From positions 1-25,169 of the forward strand of contig CAYGSA010000018.1 of the NCBI GenBank assembly GCA_964352375.1: a stretch of DNA of 25,169 nucleotides. The letters are read 5' to 3'. A program made the position numbers and the translations under genes. The DNA is from UBA1672 sp964352375. Its GTDB lineage: Bacteria > Pseudomonadota > Alphaproteobacteria > Micavibrionales > Micavibrionaceae. This document shows, one piece after another, positions 1 through 7,683 of the stretch; position 1 is the stretch's first letter, and each line of letters opens with the position of its first letter. The notes beneath the pieces are model-generated. The model worked only from the letters and a program-made list of their open reading frames with translations, was not told the DNA's origin and searched no databases.

Positions 1-51
1 CGTTACCCCCATCCATTACCCCCATAATTAAGTTGCTTTGGGTAAGATTAC

Positions 52-130
52 ATGGAGTTGTGTAAACAAGCATGCACACATAACGCTTGATAATCAAGGG
101 CTTTGTGTATATGTATGGAGTTGAGTGAAT
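52..130. repeat. Direct repeat pair flanking a hairpin
   Basis: ATGGAGTTG occurs at 52-60 and again at 115-123. The similarity extends to 13 of 16 bases (52-67 against 115-130). The two copies bracket the long hairpin at 71-113. The arrangement resembles a small palindromic element between direct repeats, but I see no transposon ends, and chance or an old local duplication is possible. Confidence 0.4.
71..113. repeat. Long imperfect inverted repeat (hairpin)
   Basis: The sequence is a dyad centred on base 92. The core CTTGATaATCAAG (86-98) is a perfect 6-bp palindrome with a one-base loop. ACACA (76-80) pairs with TGTGT (104-108), and CAT (71-73) pairs with ATG (111-113). Over the 21 positions of each arm I count 16 Watson-Crick pairs and one G-U. 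No T-run follows on either side. It lies downstream of the minus-strand tRNA-Thr, so it could be a processing or termination structure for that transcript, an operator for a gene outside the window, or a small repeat element. The rest of 1-147 shows nothing that I recognise. Confidence 0.55.
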
Positions 131-147
131 ATCAGTAAAGAAGAAAA

Positions 148-222
148 TGGTGCCACGAGACAGAATTGAACTGTCGACCTCGTCATTACCAATGACGCGC
201 TCTACCACTGAGCTACCGCGGC
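148..222 (-). tRNA. tRNA-Thr (anticodon GGT)
   Basis: The reverse strand folds as a complete 75-base tRNA. The acceptor stem is GCCGCGG paired with TCGTGGC (two G-U pairs), the discriminator is A, and CCA is encoded. The D arm is AGCTCAGTGGTAGAGC. The anticodon stem CGTCA/TGACG encloses the loop TTGGTAA, giving anticodon GGT, which reads ACC and ACU threonine codons. The T arm has loop TTCAATT. It is transcribed away from the gene starting at 294. Confidence 0.96.
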
Positions 223-278
223 GGTTACCAATATTGCGGCAAATTACAACAAAAATTTCGCGCTGTCACGCTGTTTAA

Positions 279-287
279 TGCTACACT
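279..287 (+). promoter_or_regulatory. Extended -10 promoter, leaderless geometry
   Basis: TGC-TACACT (279-287) is an extended -10 element (TGn plus a -10 hexamer). Exactly six bases separate it from the ATG at 294, so transcription should begin at or next to the A of the start codon. No good -35 box lies at 17 bases, which the TGn extension could compensate for. No Shine-Dalgarno sequence precedes the ATG. Confidence 0.5.
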
Positions 288-293
288 CCCATA

Positions 294-707
294 ATGGATT
301 ATACACCCCCACCAGCGCAAGAACAGCTCATCATCGAAATCGATCAAGCCAAATATAATGAGCCCGAAAAAATCGCGTCCATCACAATGTCAGGCGCCTT
401 TCAAAAATCCGGAAAAATCCAAGGATATCAGGGCAAAGACATCACGCTTATATATCAAGATAAAACCTTTGATAACACTGCCTGCCCTGACGTCAGAGTG
501 CCCTTAAAAGACATCAAACGTACCATAGATTTCGCTGCAAACACTGTGACAATAACAATATCAAACATCGAGCAAAAGCTTGCCGATGAAATCGCAAAAA
601 CGCTCTGCCTCTATATCGATACCGAAACAGTGAAAAAAGTGAGTAACCCAAATTACTGCGAAGGAAAAACAGATCCCAAAAGGCCGTTTGATAACCTAAA
701 CGACTAA
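294..707 (+). CDS. Hypothetical protein, 137 aa
   Basis: I do not recognise this protein. It is 137 residues, begins MDYTPPPAQEQ, and has no signal peptide or membrane segment, so it is probably cytoplasmic. It has three cysteines (within TACPD, TLCLY and NYCEG) with no metal-binding spacing. The first two thirds alternate short hydrophobic strands with polar turns, suggesting a small beta-rich fold. The ATG at 294 is preceded by an extended -10 element at six bases and no Shine-Dalgarno sequence, so the mRNA may be leaderless. It converges on the interrupted sulfotransferase gene, with 10 bases between stop codons. Codon use resembles the neighbours, supporting a real gene. Confidence 0.65.
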   Translation: MDYTPPPAQEQLIIEIDQAKYNEPEKIASITMSGAFQKSGKIQGYQGKDITLIYQDKTFDNTACPDVRVPLKDIKRTIDFAANTVTITISNIEQKLADEIAKTLCLYIDTETVKKVSNPNYCEGKTDPKRPFDNLND

Positions 708-717
708 AAAACAGGCC

Positions 718-1392
718 TTACTCAGAATCAAAAACAGGCGCGCCAGAGCCACCAGCACCAAAATGCTGCAAATCAGGCTGCACCAAACACCGCACAGCCG
801 CTTCATCCCATTCAAGCCCCGCCCATTCAACCATGTCTCTAAATCTGCCTAAATCAGGTGAACGCATTTCCTCAAACGGCCAAATTTCAAACGTATCTGC
901 AGGCCCATCAAGCAAAAGCTGCATCTGCTCTAAGCGTTCTTTTTTGTGATCACTGATATAATCAGGAGGATCATTATGCCAAACACTATTTTGAGATGCT
1001 TCTATACCTTCATTATCACGACGAACAACCACCCATTTCGCATTTGGAAAAGCTTCACAAAAACCAACAACATGGCTCGTTTCACGATCAGTATCATACA
1101 AAACATAATGATGCTTTAAAAACCAGGACTGCCACTCTGGCCCCCCCTCTCTCCGCAGGCGAGCATCCAAAGAATCATCTCCTAAAATGTCACAATACGG
1201 ATCAGGATCAATAAAAGTAATCATAGAACCAAGCAGGTCTGTATTCTCAAAATACCCATGAAGATTATTTTTATCCGCACAACCTAAAGCTTCCTCATCA
1301 CCACCCCACGTACCTCAGCATTCCACAACCCCCGCAGTCACGGACGTTCCACTGCGCGGCAGGCCAACAAGAATAATCGGATCTTGAAACAT
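718..1392 (-). pseudogene. Sulfotransferase-like gene with one in-frame TGA
   Basis: Read from ATG at 1392, the frame encodes MFQDPIILVGLPRSGTS, the PAPS-binding P-loop (5'-PSB, PRSGTS) of sulfotransferases. After 25 codons it meets TGA at 1317-1315. The same frame then continues uninterrupted for about 198 codons to TAA at 718-720. The downstream part starts GTWGGDEE, has GYFENTD near residue 50, and AFPNAKWVVVRRDNEG followed by S, the expected 3'-phosphate-binding region. Total length (224 codons) suits the small sulfotransferase family. Homologues as I remember them have CG(V/A)W where this gene has TGA-GTW, so the TGA stands at an expected Cys. A Shine-Dalgarno sequence (AGGGTGA) lies 8 bases before the ATG. 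Alternatives are a fresh nonsense mutation, a sequencing error, or recoding as selenocysteine. Reinitiation at ATG 1224 would give a 168-aa product lacking the P-loop. Confidence 0.75.
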
Positions 1393-1431
1393 TTTTTTTA
1401 TCACCCTACAATAACGCTTTAACTTAACATA

Positions 1432-1437
1432 TTTAAT
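1432..1437 (+). promoter_or_regulatory. Possible -10 box of the small basic protein gene
   Basis: TTTAAT matches five of six -10 positions and ends six bases before the ATG at 1444, the same geometry as murA, hisG and cpdR. No convincing -35 hexamer is present 16-18 bases upstream, so this is weaker than those cases. Confidence 0.35.
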
Positions 1438-1443
1438 AGAATA

Positions 1444-1581
1444 ATGTCCAAACAACAAGAAAAAATCGACAAACGCGCCGCTGCCTTGCGTGACAACCTG
1501 AAACGCCGTAAGCTGAAAACCAAAGCAGAAAAACAAGAATCAAAAGAGAGTAAAAAAGATGGCACTACTGAAAACAAGTAA
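1444..1581 (+). CDS. Small basic protein, 45 aa, upstream of dcd
   Basis: An ATG at 1444 opens a 45-codon frame ending at TAA 1579-1581. The product begins MSKQQEKIDKRAAALRDN and continues LKRRKLKTK, then a Lys/Glu/Ser-rich tail, and should be one highly charged helix. I recall short proteins with an AALR-NLKRRK core in many Alphaproteobacteria, often near murA, and this matches that pattern. Function is unknown; a nucleic-acid- or ribosome-associated role is only a guess from its charge. It overlaps the first 23 bases of dcd in another frame, so translation of the two may be coupled. The gene is divergent from the sulfotransferase-like gene across about 50 bases. Confidence 0.65.
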   Translation: MSKQQEKIDKRAAALRDNLKRRKLKTKAEKQESKESKKDGTTENK

Positions 1582-2164
1582 TGAAAACGAAGCACATCTG
1601 GCTGCACAACCTGGCATCTTAGCCGATTCTCAAATCCGTGACCTCGCGCAAAATCAAGGCATGATCGAACCTTTTATCGAAAAACAAAAACGAGACGGTT
1701 CGATATCATATGGCCTCTCTTCATATGGATATGACGCCCGCTGCTCGGAAGATTTCAAAATCTTCACAAATATCGATAACGCGATGGTCGACCCCAAAAA
1801 CTTCTCCGACAACAGCTTCGTAGACCGTAAAACCGATGTCTGCGTGATTCCTCCAAACAGCTTCGCCCTTACCCACACAATCGAATATTTCAAAATCCCC
1901 AAAGACGTTTTGGTCATCTGCCTCGGCAAAAGCACCTATGCACGCTGCGGCCTTATTGTGAATGTCACCCCGCTCGAGCCAGGCTGGGAAGGCCACGTCA
2001 CACTGGAAATCTCAAACACAACCCCCCTGCCCGCGCGCGTTTACGCAAATGAAGGCATCGCTCAATTCTTGTTCTTCAAAGGATCCGTTCCATGCGAAAC
2101 CAGCTACGCAGACCGCAGCGGAAAATACATGAGACAACGCGGCGTAACACTACCCAAACTCTAA
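1559..2164 (+). CDS. dcd: dCTP deaminase
   Basis: This enzyme deaminates dCTP to dUTP, the precursor route to dTMP, in the cytoplasm, and acts as a homotrimer. The family core is clear: GMIEPF (34-39), SYGLSSYGYDAR (50-61), the signature GKSTYARCG (123-131), EGHVTLE with the expected catalytic glutamate E150, and YANEGIAQFLFF (162-173). It is 201 residues against the usual about 185. The excess is an N-terminal extension of roughly 18 residues before GILADSQIR, the normal beginning. The frame offers no other ATG, GTG or TTG between the extension and the core, so ATG 1559 is the best start, preceded by GAGAG about 8 bases upstream. It overlaps the small upstream gene by 23 bases. murA follows after 38 bases but has its own promoter. 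Confidence 0.95.
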   Translation: MALLKTSNENEAHLAAQPGILADSQIRDLAQNQGMIEPFIEKQKRDGSISYGLSSYGYDARCSEDFKIFTNIDNAMVDPKNFSDNSFVDRKTDVCVIPPNSFALTHTIEYFKIPKDVLVICLGKSTYARCGLIVNVTPLEPGWEGHVTLEISNTTPLPARVYANEGIAQFLFFKGSVPCETSYADRSGKYMRQRGVTLPKL

Positions 2165-2167
2165 ATT

Positions 2168-2196
2168 TTGCAATATTCTAAAAGGGGTGATATAAC
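2168..2196 (+). promoter_or_regulatory. murA promoter, leaderless geometry
   Basis: TTGCAA (2168-2173), a 17-base spacer, then TATAAC (2191-2196). Six bases later comes the murA ATG at 2203, so the predicted +1 coincides with the A of ATG. The promoter fills almost the entire gap after the dcd stop codon (2162-2164). An AAGGGG run lies inside the spacer and would not be in the transcript, so it cannot serve as Shine-Dalgarno if this promoter is the only one. Confidence 0.7.
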
Positions 2197-2202
2197 CCGC
2201 CA

Positions 2203-3550
<1,348 letters not shown>

Positions 3551-3561
<11 letters not shown>

Positions 3562-4105
3562 TAAACCTTTCTATAAAATCTATCTTAATAAAAGACCGCT
3601 ATACTTTTTGGCACTTGTGGTTTTCATAATTTATGCGCCGATTACATTCATCATCATAAAAGCAAGCAAACAAAAGGAATTATCTATAAGCCAATTTATA
3701 AATGAAACACTAGTAGCAGAACCGATCGCCTCTTTATTCATGGTATTGGCTCATATTGGAATATTTTACATTTACGGCTGTTTTATTTATCAAATTTTTC
3801 TAAACCGTCCAATTATAGAGCTTTATGAAGAAAAAATACGCATATATCCAGTTTTTGGCTTTAAAATGCACGACATCCCAGTCGAAAAAATAGTGAATAT
3901 CGAATACCAAGAACATAGCTTTTTACAAAAAGGTATCTTCGCAGTTCGCAAAGCAAAAAAAGAGGATATTAAAAAAATAAGAAAAGATACAAAAGTACAT
4001 CACGCCGCCTTAGCCGCATTTAAAAATTCTGATTTTGAAATTAAGCACAACCTAAAAAAATATGAGGCAATCTTTAAAAAACAATATGAGAATTCAAAGA
4101 CCTAA
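3551..4105 (+). CDS. Membrane protein with PH-like tail, unknown function
   Basis: The product has 184 residues with two membrane helices (about 15-36 and 60-82) followed by a soluble region beginning NRPIIELYEEKIRIYP. The arrangement of two helices then a strand-rich domain with an 'I-E-L-E-E-I' type opening resembles the STM3941-like membrane proteins, but the match is impressionistic. The C-terminal third is rich in lysine. Start is GTG 3551 or GTG 3554; both overlap the murA stop (3559-3561), implying translational coupling with murA. The gene is visibly more AT-rich and uses more AAA/TTT/ATA codons than its neighbours. In other Alphaproteobacteria this place usually holds DUF2948 or histidine genes, so I read it as an acquired insertion. 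Confidence 0.75.
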
Positions 4106-4112
4106 CTTTTTC

Positions 4113-4141
4113 TTGCCGCACTGCACAAAAATCGCTAAAAC
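4113..4141 (+). promoter_or_regulatory. hisG promoter, leaderless geometry
   Basis: TTGCCG (4113-4118), a 17-base spacer, then TAAAAC (4136-4141). Six bases (AATCTT) separate it from the ATG at 4148, so the predicted +1 is the A of ATG. No Shine-Dalgarno sequence is present. The layout is the same as for murA and cpdR. Confidence 0.6.
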
Positions 4142-4147
4142 AATCTT

Positions 4148-4816
4148 ATGACAGATAAAAAACTCATCCTCGCTTTGCCGAAAGGCCGGATCCTAGAAGA
4201 GCTCATGCCCCTCTTAGAGCGCTGCGATATACATCCCGAAGACGACTTCACAAACCCAAAGAGCCGCAAACTGCGCTTCACAACAAACCATGCAGGCCTA
4301 GACATCATTCGCGTCCGTGCATTCGACGTCGCAACCTTCGTGGCCTATGGCGGCGCGCATCTGGGCGTGGTCGGCTCGGACGCCATCGAAGAATTCAACT
4401 ACTCCGAAATCTACGCCCCACTCGATTTAGGGCTGGGCAAGTGCCACCTTTCGATCGCCATTCTCAAAGAAGACGCAGAGAAAGACGACCCGCAGCGCTG
4501 GAGCCACATCCGTGTTGCCACAAAATACCCAAACTTAACGGCGCGCCACTTTGCCGCCCGCGGTGTACAAACAGAATGCGTAAAGCTAAACGGCGCAATG
4601 GAAATCGCACCAACCCTTGGCCTCGCAAAACGCATTGTAGACCTTGTCTCAACAGGCGGAACCCTTAAAGCAAACGATATGATCGAAGTCGAAAAAATCA
4701 TGGATATCTCATCCAGATTAATCGTCAATAGATCAACACAAAAAACGCGCAACAAGGAAATTTCAAATTGGGTTACAAAATTTAAAAACGCCCTAGAAAC
4801 CAAAAAAGCCGCCTGA
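4148..4816 (+). CDS. hisG: ATP phosphoribosyltransferase, short form
   Basis: HisG joins ATP and PRPP to give phosphoribosyl-ATP, the first step of histidine biosynthesis. The 222-residue product has the catalytic core only: LALPKGRILEE (8-18), VATFVAYGGAHLGVVGSDAI, and the PRPP-binding stretch near DLVSTGGTLKAND. It lacks the C-terminal ACT-like regulatory domain of the approximately 300-residue form. Short HisG normally works in a complex with HisZ, which is not in this window. The stop TGA (4814-4816) shares a base with the ATG of the UPF0262 gene, indicating tight translational coupling. In the order I know from relatives, hisD would sit here after hisG; it is missing. Start ATG 4148 is set by the abutting promoter and the normal family N-terminus. 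Confidence 0.96.
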   Translation: MTDKKLILALPKGRILEELMPLLERCDIHPEDDFTNPKSRKLRFTTNHAGLDIIRVRAFDVATFVAYGGAHLGVVGSDAIEEFNYSEIYAPLDLGLGKCHLSIAILKEDAEKDDPQRWSHIRVATKYPNLTARHFAARGVQTECVKLNGAMEIAPTLGLAKRIVDLVSTGGTLKANDMIEVEKIMDISSRLIVNRSTQKTRNKEISNWVTKFKNALETKKAA

Positions 4817-5301
4817 TGGCCCATATATCAAGCTCCATAAAATCTATAGTACTGAAAGAAGATAACCAGCGATGCGGCCTGATCGCACGTGACTGTGACA
4901 TCGCGCTCCGCGACCTCGCACGCAGCAGCTTCTTCCAGCCTCTTGGCGATGATGATGGTCCCTACACCGTTGAGTTTTATATCGAAGACAACCGCCTGAT
5001 CTTTCATATCCAGAACAAAGAACAAGCAGACCTGCCCTATTTAGTGCTCTCCCTAAAACCCTATAAACGCCTGATCAAGGATTACTTCCTCATCGTAACC
5101 AGTTACGATGAAGCCATAAAAGGCGCAAACCCATCACGCATCGAAGCCATAGACATGGGCCGCCGCGGCTTGCACAATGAGGGAGCAGAACTTCTCATAG
5201 ATCGCCTCTCCAATAAAATTAAACTCGATTTTGATACGGCGCGCAGACTTTTCACCTTAATCTGTGTCCTCCACAGCGGAAAAGCACACACATTGCGTTA
5301 A
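4816..5301 (+). CDS. UPF0262 family protein
   Basis: This 161-residue protein belongs to UPF0262, a family found essentially in Alphaproteobacteria and without a known biochemical function. Recognisable stretches are FYIEDNRLIFHI (near residue 55), LPYLVLSLKPYKRLIKDYF (about 75-93), RIEAIDMGRRGLHNEGA, and the C-terminal FDTARRLFTLICVLHSG. There is no signal peptide or membrane segment, so it is probably cytoplasmic. Its ATG overlaps the hisG stop by one base (TGATG). The constant placement of this family between histidine genes and infA is a strong taxonomic marker, but that neighbourhood does not reveal its role. Confidence 0.93.
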   Translation: MAHISSSIKSIVLKEDNQRCGLIARDCDIALRDLARSSFFQPLGDDDGPYTVEFYIEDNRLIFHIQNKEQADLPYLVLSLKPYKRLIKDYFLIVTSYDEAIKGANPSRIEAIDMGRRGLHNEGAELLIDRLSNKIKLDFDTARRLFTLICVLHSGKAHTLR

Positions 5302-5305
5302 ACTC

Positions 5306-5334
5306 TTGCTTTCCGTATGCTCTCACAGTATACA
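5306..5334 (+). promoter_or_regulatory. Promoter of the infA-maf transcript
   Basis: TTGCTT (5306-5311), a 17-base spacer, then TATACA (5329-5334), with predicted +1 near 5341. This gives infA an untranslated leader of about 115 bases. The TTGC-type -35 is the same as at murA, hisG and cpdR. A second -10-like TATACT at 5404-5409 has no partner -35 and is part of a hairpin. Confidence 0.6.
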
Positions 5335-5367
5335 AAACACACATTAGTAAATTGTCACTTGATTTTG

Positions 5368-5454
5368 TTTTTTCAGCAAGCGCAAGAGACAACAAGTATT
5401 TTATATACTTTAGGAACGCAGCAACGCACTGCAAAAGCAAAAGGAAGTGGCCAA
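5368..5454 (+). promoter_or_regulatory. infA leader element with AT-rich stem-loop
   Basis: The leader contains TTTTTTC (5368-5374), AGCAAG, a perfect 6-bp stem-loop AAGTAT-TTTAT-ATACTT (5394-5410), and AACGCAGCAACGCA (5415-5428) forty bases before the ATG. The leader of the cation-efflux gene at 9595 shares the order and spacing: TTTTTTC 91 bases before its ATG, AGCAAG, an AT-rich stretch, and GACGCTGCGACGCA exactly forty bases before the ATG. This suggests a shared RNA element, perhaps post-transcriptional, though its function is unknown. Confidence 0.4.
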
Positions 5455-5673
5455 ATGGCAAAAGAAGAATTAATTGAGTTCAAAGGTGTGGTCACCGAAG
5501 TTCTTCCAAATGCGATGTTCCGTGTGACATTGGAAAATGAACACGTGATTCTTGCACACACAGCAGGGAAAATGCGTAAAAACCGTATTCGCGTTCTTCA
5601 AGGCGACTCTGTCATCGTAGAAATGACTCCATACGATTTGACCAAAGGTCGGATCATTTTCCGTGAAAAATAA
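5455..5673 (+). CDS. infA: Translation initiation factor IF-1
   Basis: IF-1 binds the A site of the 30S subunit and helps IF-2 and IF-3 select the initiator tRNA. From ATG 5455 the product is 72 residues, the standard length, a single S1/OB-fold: MAKEELIEFKGVVTEVLPN, then FRVTLENEHVILAHTAGKMRKNRIRVL and a terminus ending TKGRIIFREK. The AAGGAAG Shine-Dalgarno at 5441-5447 fixes this start; a longer in-frame reading from 5317 has no homology and includes the leader. The TAA stop overlaps the GTG start of maf by 11 bases. Between UPF0262 and infA relatives often carry a phosphatase gene, absent here. Confidence 0.98.
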   Translation: MAKEELIEFKGVVTEVLPNAMFRVTLENEHVILAHTAGKMRKNRIRVLQGDSVIVEMTPYDLTKGRIIFREK

Positions 5674-6244
5674 ACCATTTATCCTTGCATCCGCCTCTCC
5701 AAGACGTGTCCAACTTCTTGAACAAATTGGCCTTAAGCCAGACAAAATTCTTCCCGCAGATATAGACGAAACCCCTCTAAAAAAAGAGCTTCCGGCAGAT
5801 TTGGCCAAAACATTATCCAAATCAAAAGAGCAAGAAATAGCCAAGAACAACCCCACTAAATTTATCCTCGCCGCCGATACAGTCGTTGCCCGCGGCCGCA
5901 GAATATTACCCAAAGCAGAGAACGAAAACGAAGCCCTCTCATGCCTAAACCTGCTTTCAGGGGAAAAACACCATGTTTATGGCGGCTTATGCGTCATAAC
6001 AGATACCGGAAAAATTATCACGCGCCTGTGTGACACCACCGTAAAGTTTAAAAAACTAAGCGCACAAGAAATCGAAACATATATAAAAAGCAATGAATGG
6101 CAAGGAAAAGCTGGCGGTTACGCCATCCAAGGACTCGCCGCAAGCTTCATCACAAACATATCAGGCTCCTATTCAAACGTCGTAGGATTATCGATCTTTG
6201 ACGTAGCGCAAGCCCTAAAAGGGCACGACTTCTATTTAAAATAA
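5663..6244 (+). CDS. maf: Maf-family nucleotide pyrophosphatase
   Basis: Maf proteins hydrolyse non-canonical or surplus nucleoside triphosphates (dTTP/UTP or m7GTP types) to monophosphates and pyrophosphate. The 193-residue product has all family signatures: LASASPRRVQLLEQIGL (8-24) with the substrate-binding S-x-R-R, LAADTVVARGRRILPKAE with the catalytic aspartate, LLSGEKHHVYGG, and GKAGGYAIQGLAASFI followed by GSYSNVVGLSI. Details such as ADIDETP are typical of alphaproteobacterial Maf. I cannot decide between the dTTP/UTP and m7GTP subtypes. It starts with GTG 5663 inside the infA coding end (11-base overlap), with coupled translation expected. rng follows 30 bases downstream. Confidence 0.95.
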   Translation: MKNKPFILASASPRRVQLLEQIGLKPDKILPADIDETPLKKELPADLAKTLSKSKEQEIAKNNPTKFILAADTVVARGRRILPKAENENEALSCLNLLSGEKHHVYGGLCVITDTGKIITRLCDTTVKFKKLSAQEIETYIKSNEWQGKAGGYAIQGLAASFITNISGSYSNVVGLSIFDVAQALKGHDFYLK

Positions 6245-6274
6245 AAAATTAAAAAACACACACAAGGACTTGTT

Positions 6275-7510
6275 TTGGATATATTAATCGAAGAATTTGA
6301 AAACAATATATGGTCAGTTGCCCTCGAAGAAGGCCGCATCGAAGGTCTCGAAATAGACCCCCCTGCCGAACAAATAAGATACGGCTCAATCTATTACGCC
6401 AAAGTCGCACGCATCGACGCAGCTCTTGATGCAGTATTCCTCGACCTTGACGGCGACAACACTGGAATATTATTTAATCGCGATACGCGCTTCAAGGATA
6501 AAGACGGTCATTACGCCAAGGGAGGTGATACACCAATCAGTAAAATGCTAAAAACTGGTGACATGATCGCCGTACAAGCCAAAACATCCTATATTGCTCG
6601 CGCAGAAGATGAATTCTGGCCCACAGGCAACCAAATAGAAGACAAAACCGCACAAATGAGCATGGACATAACCCTTCCCGGCCGCTTTCTAATCTATTGC
6701 ACAACCATGGAAAAAAACCGCATCTCTCAGCGTATACGAGGCTCAGAAACACGCAAAACTTTAGAAGAAATGCTCCATGCACTCGATTCATTCAAAGGAT
6801 TCATTTTGCGCGCCGCAGCCGTGAATCTCCAAACAGAAATCCTGCAACGTGAAGCACGCCTTCTCAAAGAAATGTGGGATGGCATAAAAAAATACCTGCA
6901 AGGCAACAAACCTGCTTTAATTGCGCTCGGCCCCGACGCAATCCAACGATCCTTGAGCGACCAAGCCCTTCACTCCATTGAGCGTATCGAAGTCGTCACA
7001 ATGGATCATTTCGAACAGGCCGAGGAATGGTGCTCCATTTTCGCCCCCGACCTCATGACAAAAATATCACCATTGGAGCTAGACGACGCTACGCAAGACC
7101 TTGCTCTTCTGCATTACCGCGACATCATCGGACAAATCGAAGCCCTGTTCCAAGATTACATTTTGTTGCAACATGGAGGAAATCTGATCATTCAGGAAAC
7201 CGCGGCACTGACCGCAATCGACGTCAATAAAGGTAGCGACAAACGCCAAAAACTCGCACTCAATATGGAAGCGGCCTACGAAGTCGCCAGACAAATGCGG
7301 CTGCGTAATCTTGGAGGAATCGTAATTATCGACTTTTTAAAAATGAATAAAAAAGAAGAAGCCCTCCTCCTAAAAGAGCTAGATAATGTAACATTCAACG
7401 ATCCCTGCACAGTGCAAATTCACGGCTTTACAAAGCTTGGCTTAATGGAAATCACACGTAAACGCCGCACCGCCCCTTTAGGCGAACGTTTCATCGGCGT
7501 AACCTTTTAA
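6275..7510 (+). CDS. rng: Ribonuclease E/G family protein (RNase G type)
   Basis: This endoribonuclease processes and degrades RNA, cutting single-stranded AU-rich sites, and in other bacteria matures rRNA. The 411-residue product has an S1-like region (about 38-128) with GSIYYAKVARIDAALDAVFLD, the 5'-sensor and RNase H-like parts with MDITLPGRFLIY, and the DNase I-like catalytic part with D316 (TAIDVNKGS) and D353 (VIIDFLKM), the two metal-binding aspartates. It ends soon after ITRKRRTAPLGERF and lacks the CPxCxG zinc-link and the scaffold tail of RNase E. The start is TTG 6275, backed by AAGGA six bases upstream; there is no ATG in a reasonable place. It is probably cotranscribed with infA and maf. 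yacG, which often follows, is absent. Confidence 0.95.
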   Translation: MDILIEEFENNIWSVALEEGRIEGLEIDPPAEQIRYGSIYYAKVARIDAALDAVFLDLDGDNTGILFNRDTRFKDKDGHYAKGGDTPISKMLKTGDMIAVQAKTSYIARAEDEFWPTGNQIEDKTAQMSMDITLPGRFLIYCTTMEKNRISQRIRGSETRKTLEEMLHALDSFKGFILRAAAVNLQTEILQREARLLKEMWDGIKKYLQGNKPALIALGPDAIQRSLSDQALHSIERIEVVTMDHFEQAEEWCSIFAPDLMTKISPLELDDATQDLALLHYRDIIGQIEALFQDYILLQHGGNLIIQETAALTAIDVNKGSDKRQKLALNMEAAYEVARQMRLRNLGGIVIIDFLKMNKKEEALLLKELDNVTFNDPCTVQIHGFTKLGLMEITRKRRTAPLGERFIGVTF

Positions 7511-7520
7511 AAGAACCCCC

Positions 7521-7549
7521 TAGACAAGCCCGCAGCATTCTTTTATAAG
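7521..7549 (+). promoter_or_regulatory. tRNA-Phe promoter
   Basis: TAGACA (7521-7526), a 17-base spacer, then TATAAG (7544-7549). Each box matches five of six consensus positions. Predicted +1 is near 7556, giving a 5' leader of about 24 bases before the tRNA at 7580. Confidence 0.6.
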
Positions 7550-7579
7550 CTTATTACCTCGTGATTAGGTTCACAAAAT

Positions 7580-7654
7580 GCCCGGGTAGCTCAGGGGTAG
7601 AGCAAGGGATTGAAAATCCCTGTGTCGGTGGTTCGATTCTGCCCCCGGGCACCA
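7580..7654 (+). tRNA. tRNA-Phe (anticodon GAA)
   Basis: A complete 75-base tRNA: acceptor GCCCGGG with CCCGGGC, discriminator A and encoded CCA. The D arm is AGCTCAGGGGTAGAGC. The anticodon stem AGGGA/TCCCT encloses the loop TTGAAAA, giving anticodon GAA. The T loop is TTCGATT. Only 29 bases separate it from the GTG of the resB-like gene, so that mRNA is likely made by read-through from the tRNA promoter and freed by 3' processing. Confidence 0.97.
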
Positions 7655-7683
7655 TTATATTTGAAAAAGCAGAGCACAGCGCC

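Noticed and set aside
1270..1314. Selenocysteine insertion element right after the TGA
   Set aside because: By eye I found only a weak stem of about five pairs, including G-U pairs, around a very large loop, unlike the compact bacterial SECIS. Selenocysteine is therefore kept as a possibility only.
1311..1317. TGA read as tryptophan by a changed genetic code
   Set aside because: hisG, the hybrid kinase and the YjbH-like gene end at TGA in the right place, and Trp is encoded by TGG throughout, so the standard code holds.
5317..5454. Extended infA start
   Set aside because: The added residues match nothing; the 72-residue form has the Shine-Dalgarno sequence and the exact family length.
7561..7683. 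Longer resB-like reading starting at 7561
   Set aside because: It would translate straight through the intact tRNA-Phe gene; GTG 7684 gives a normal start.
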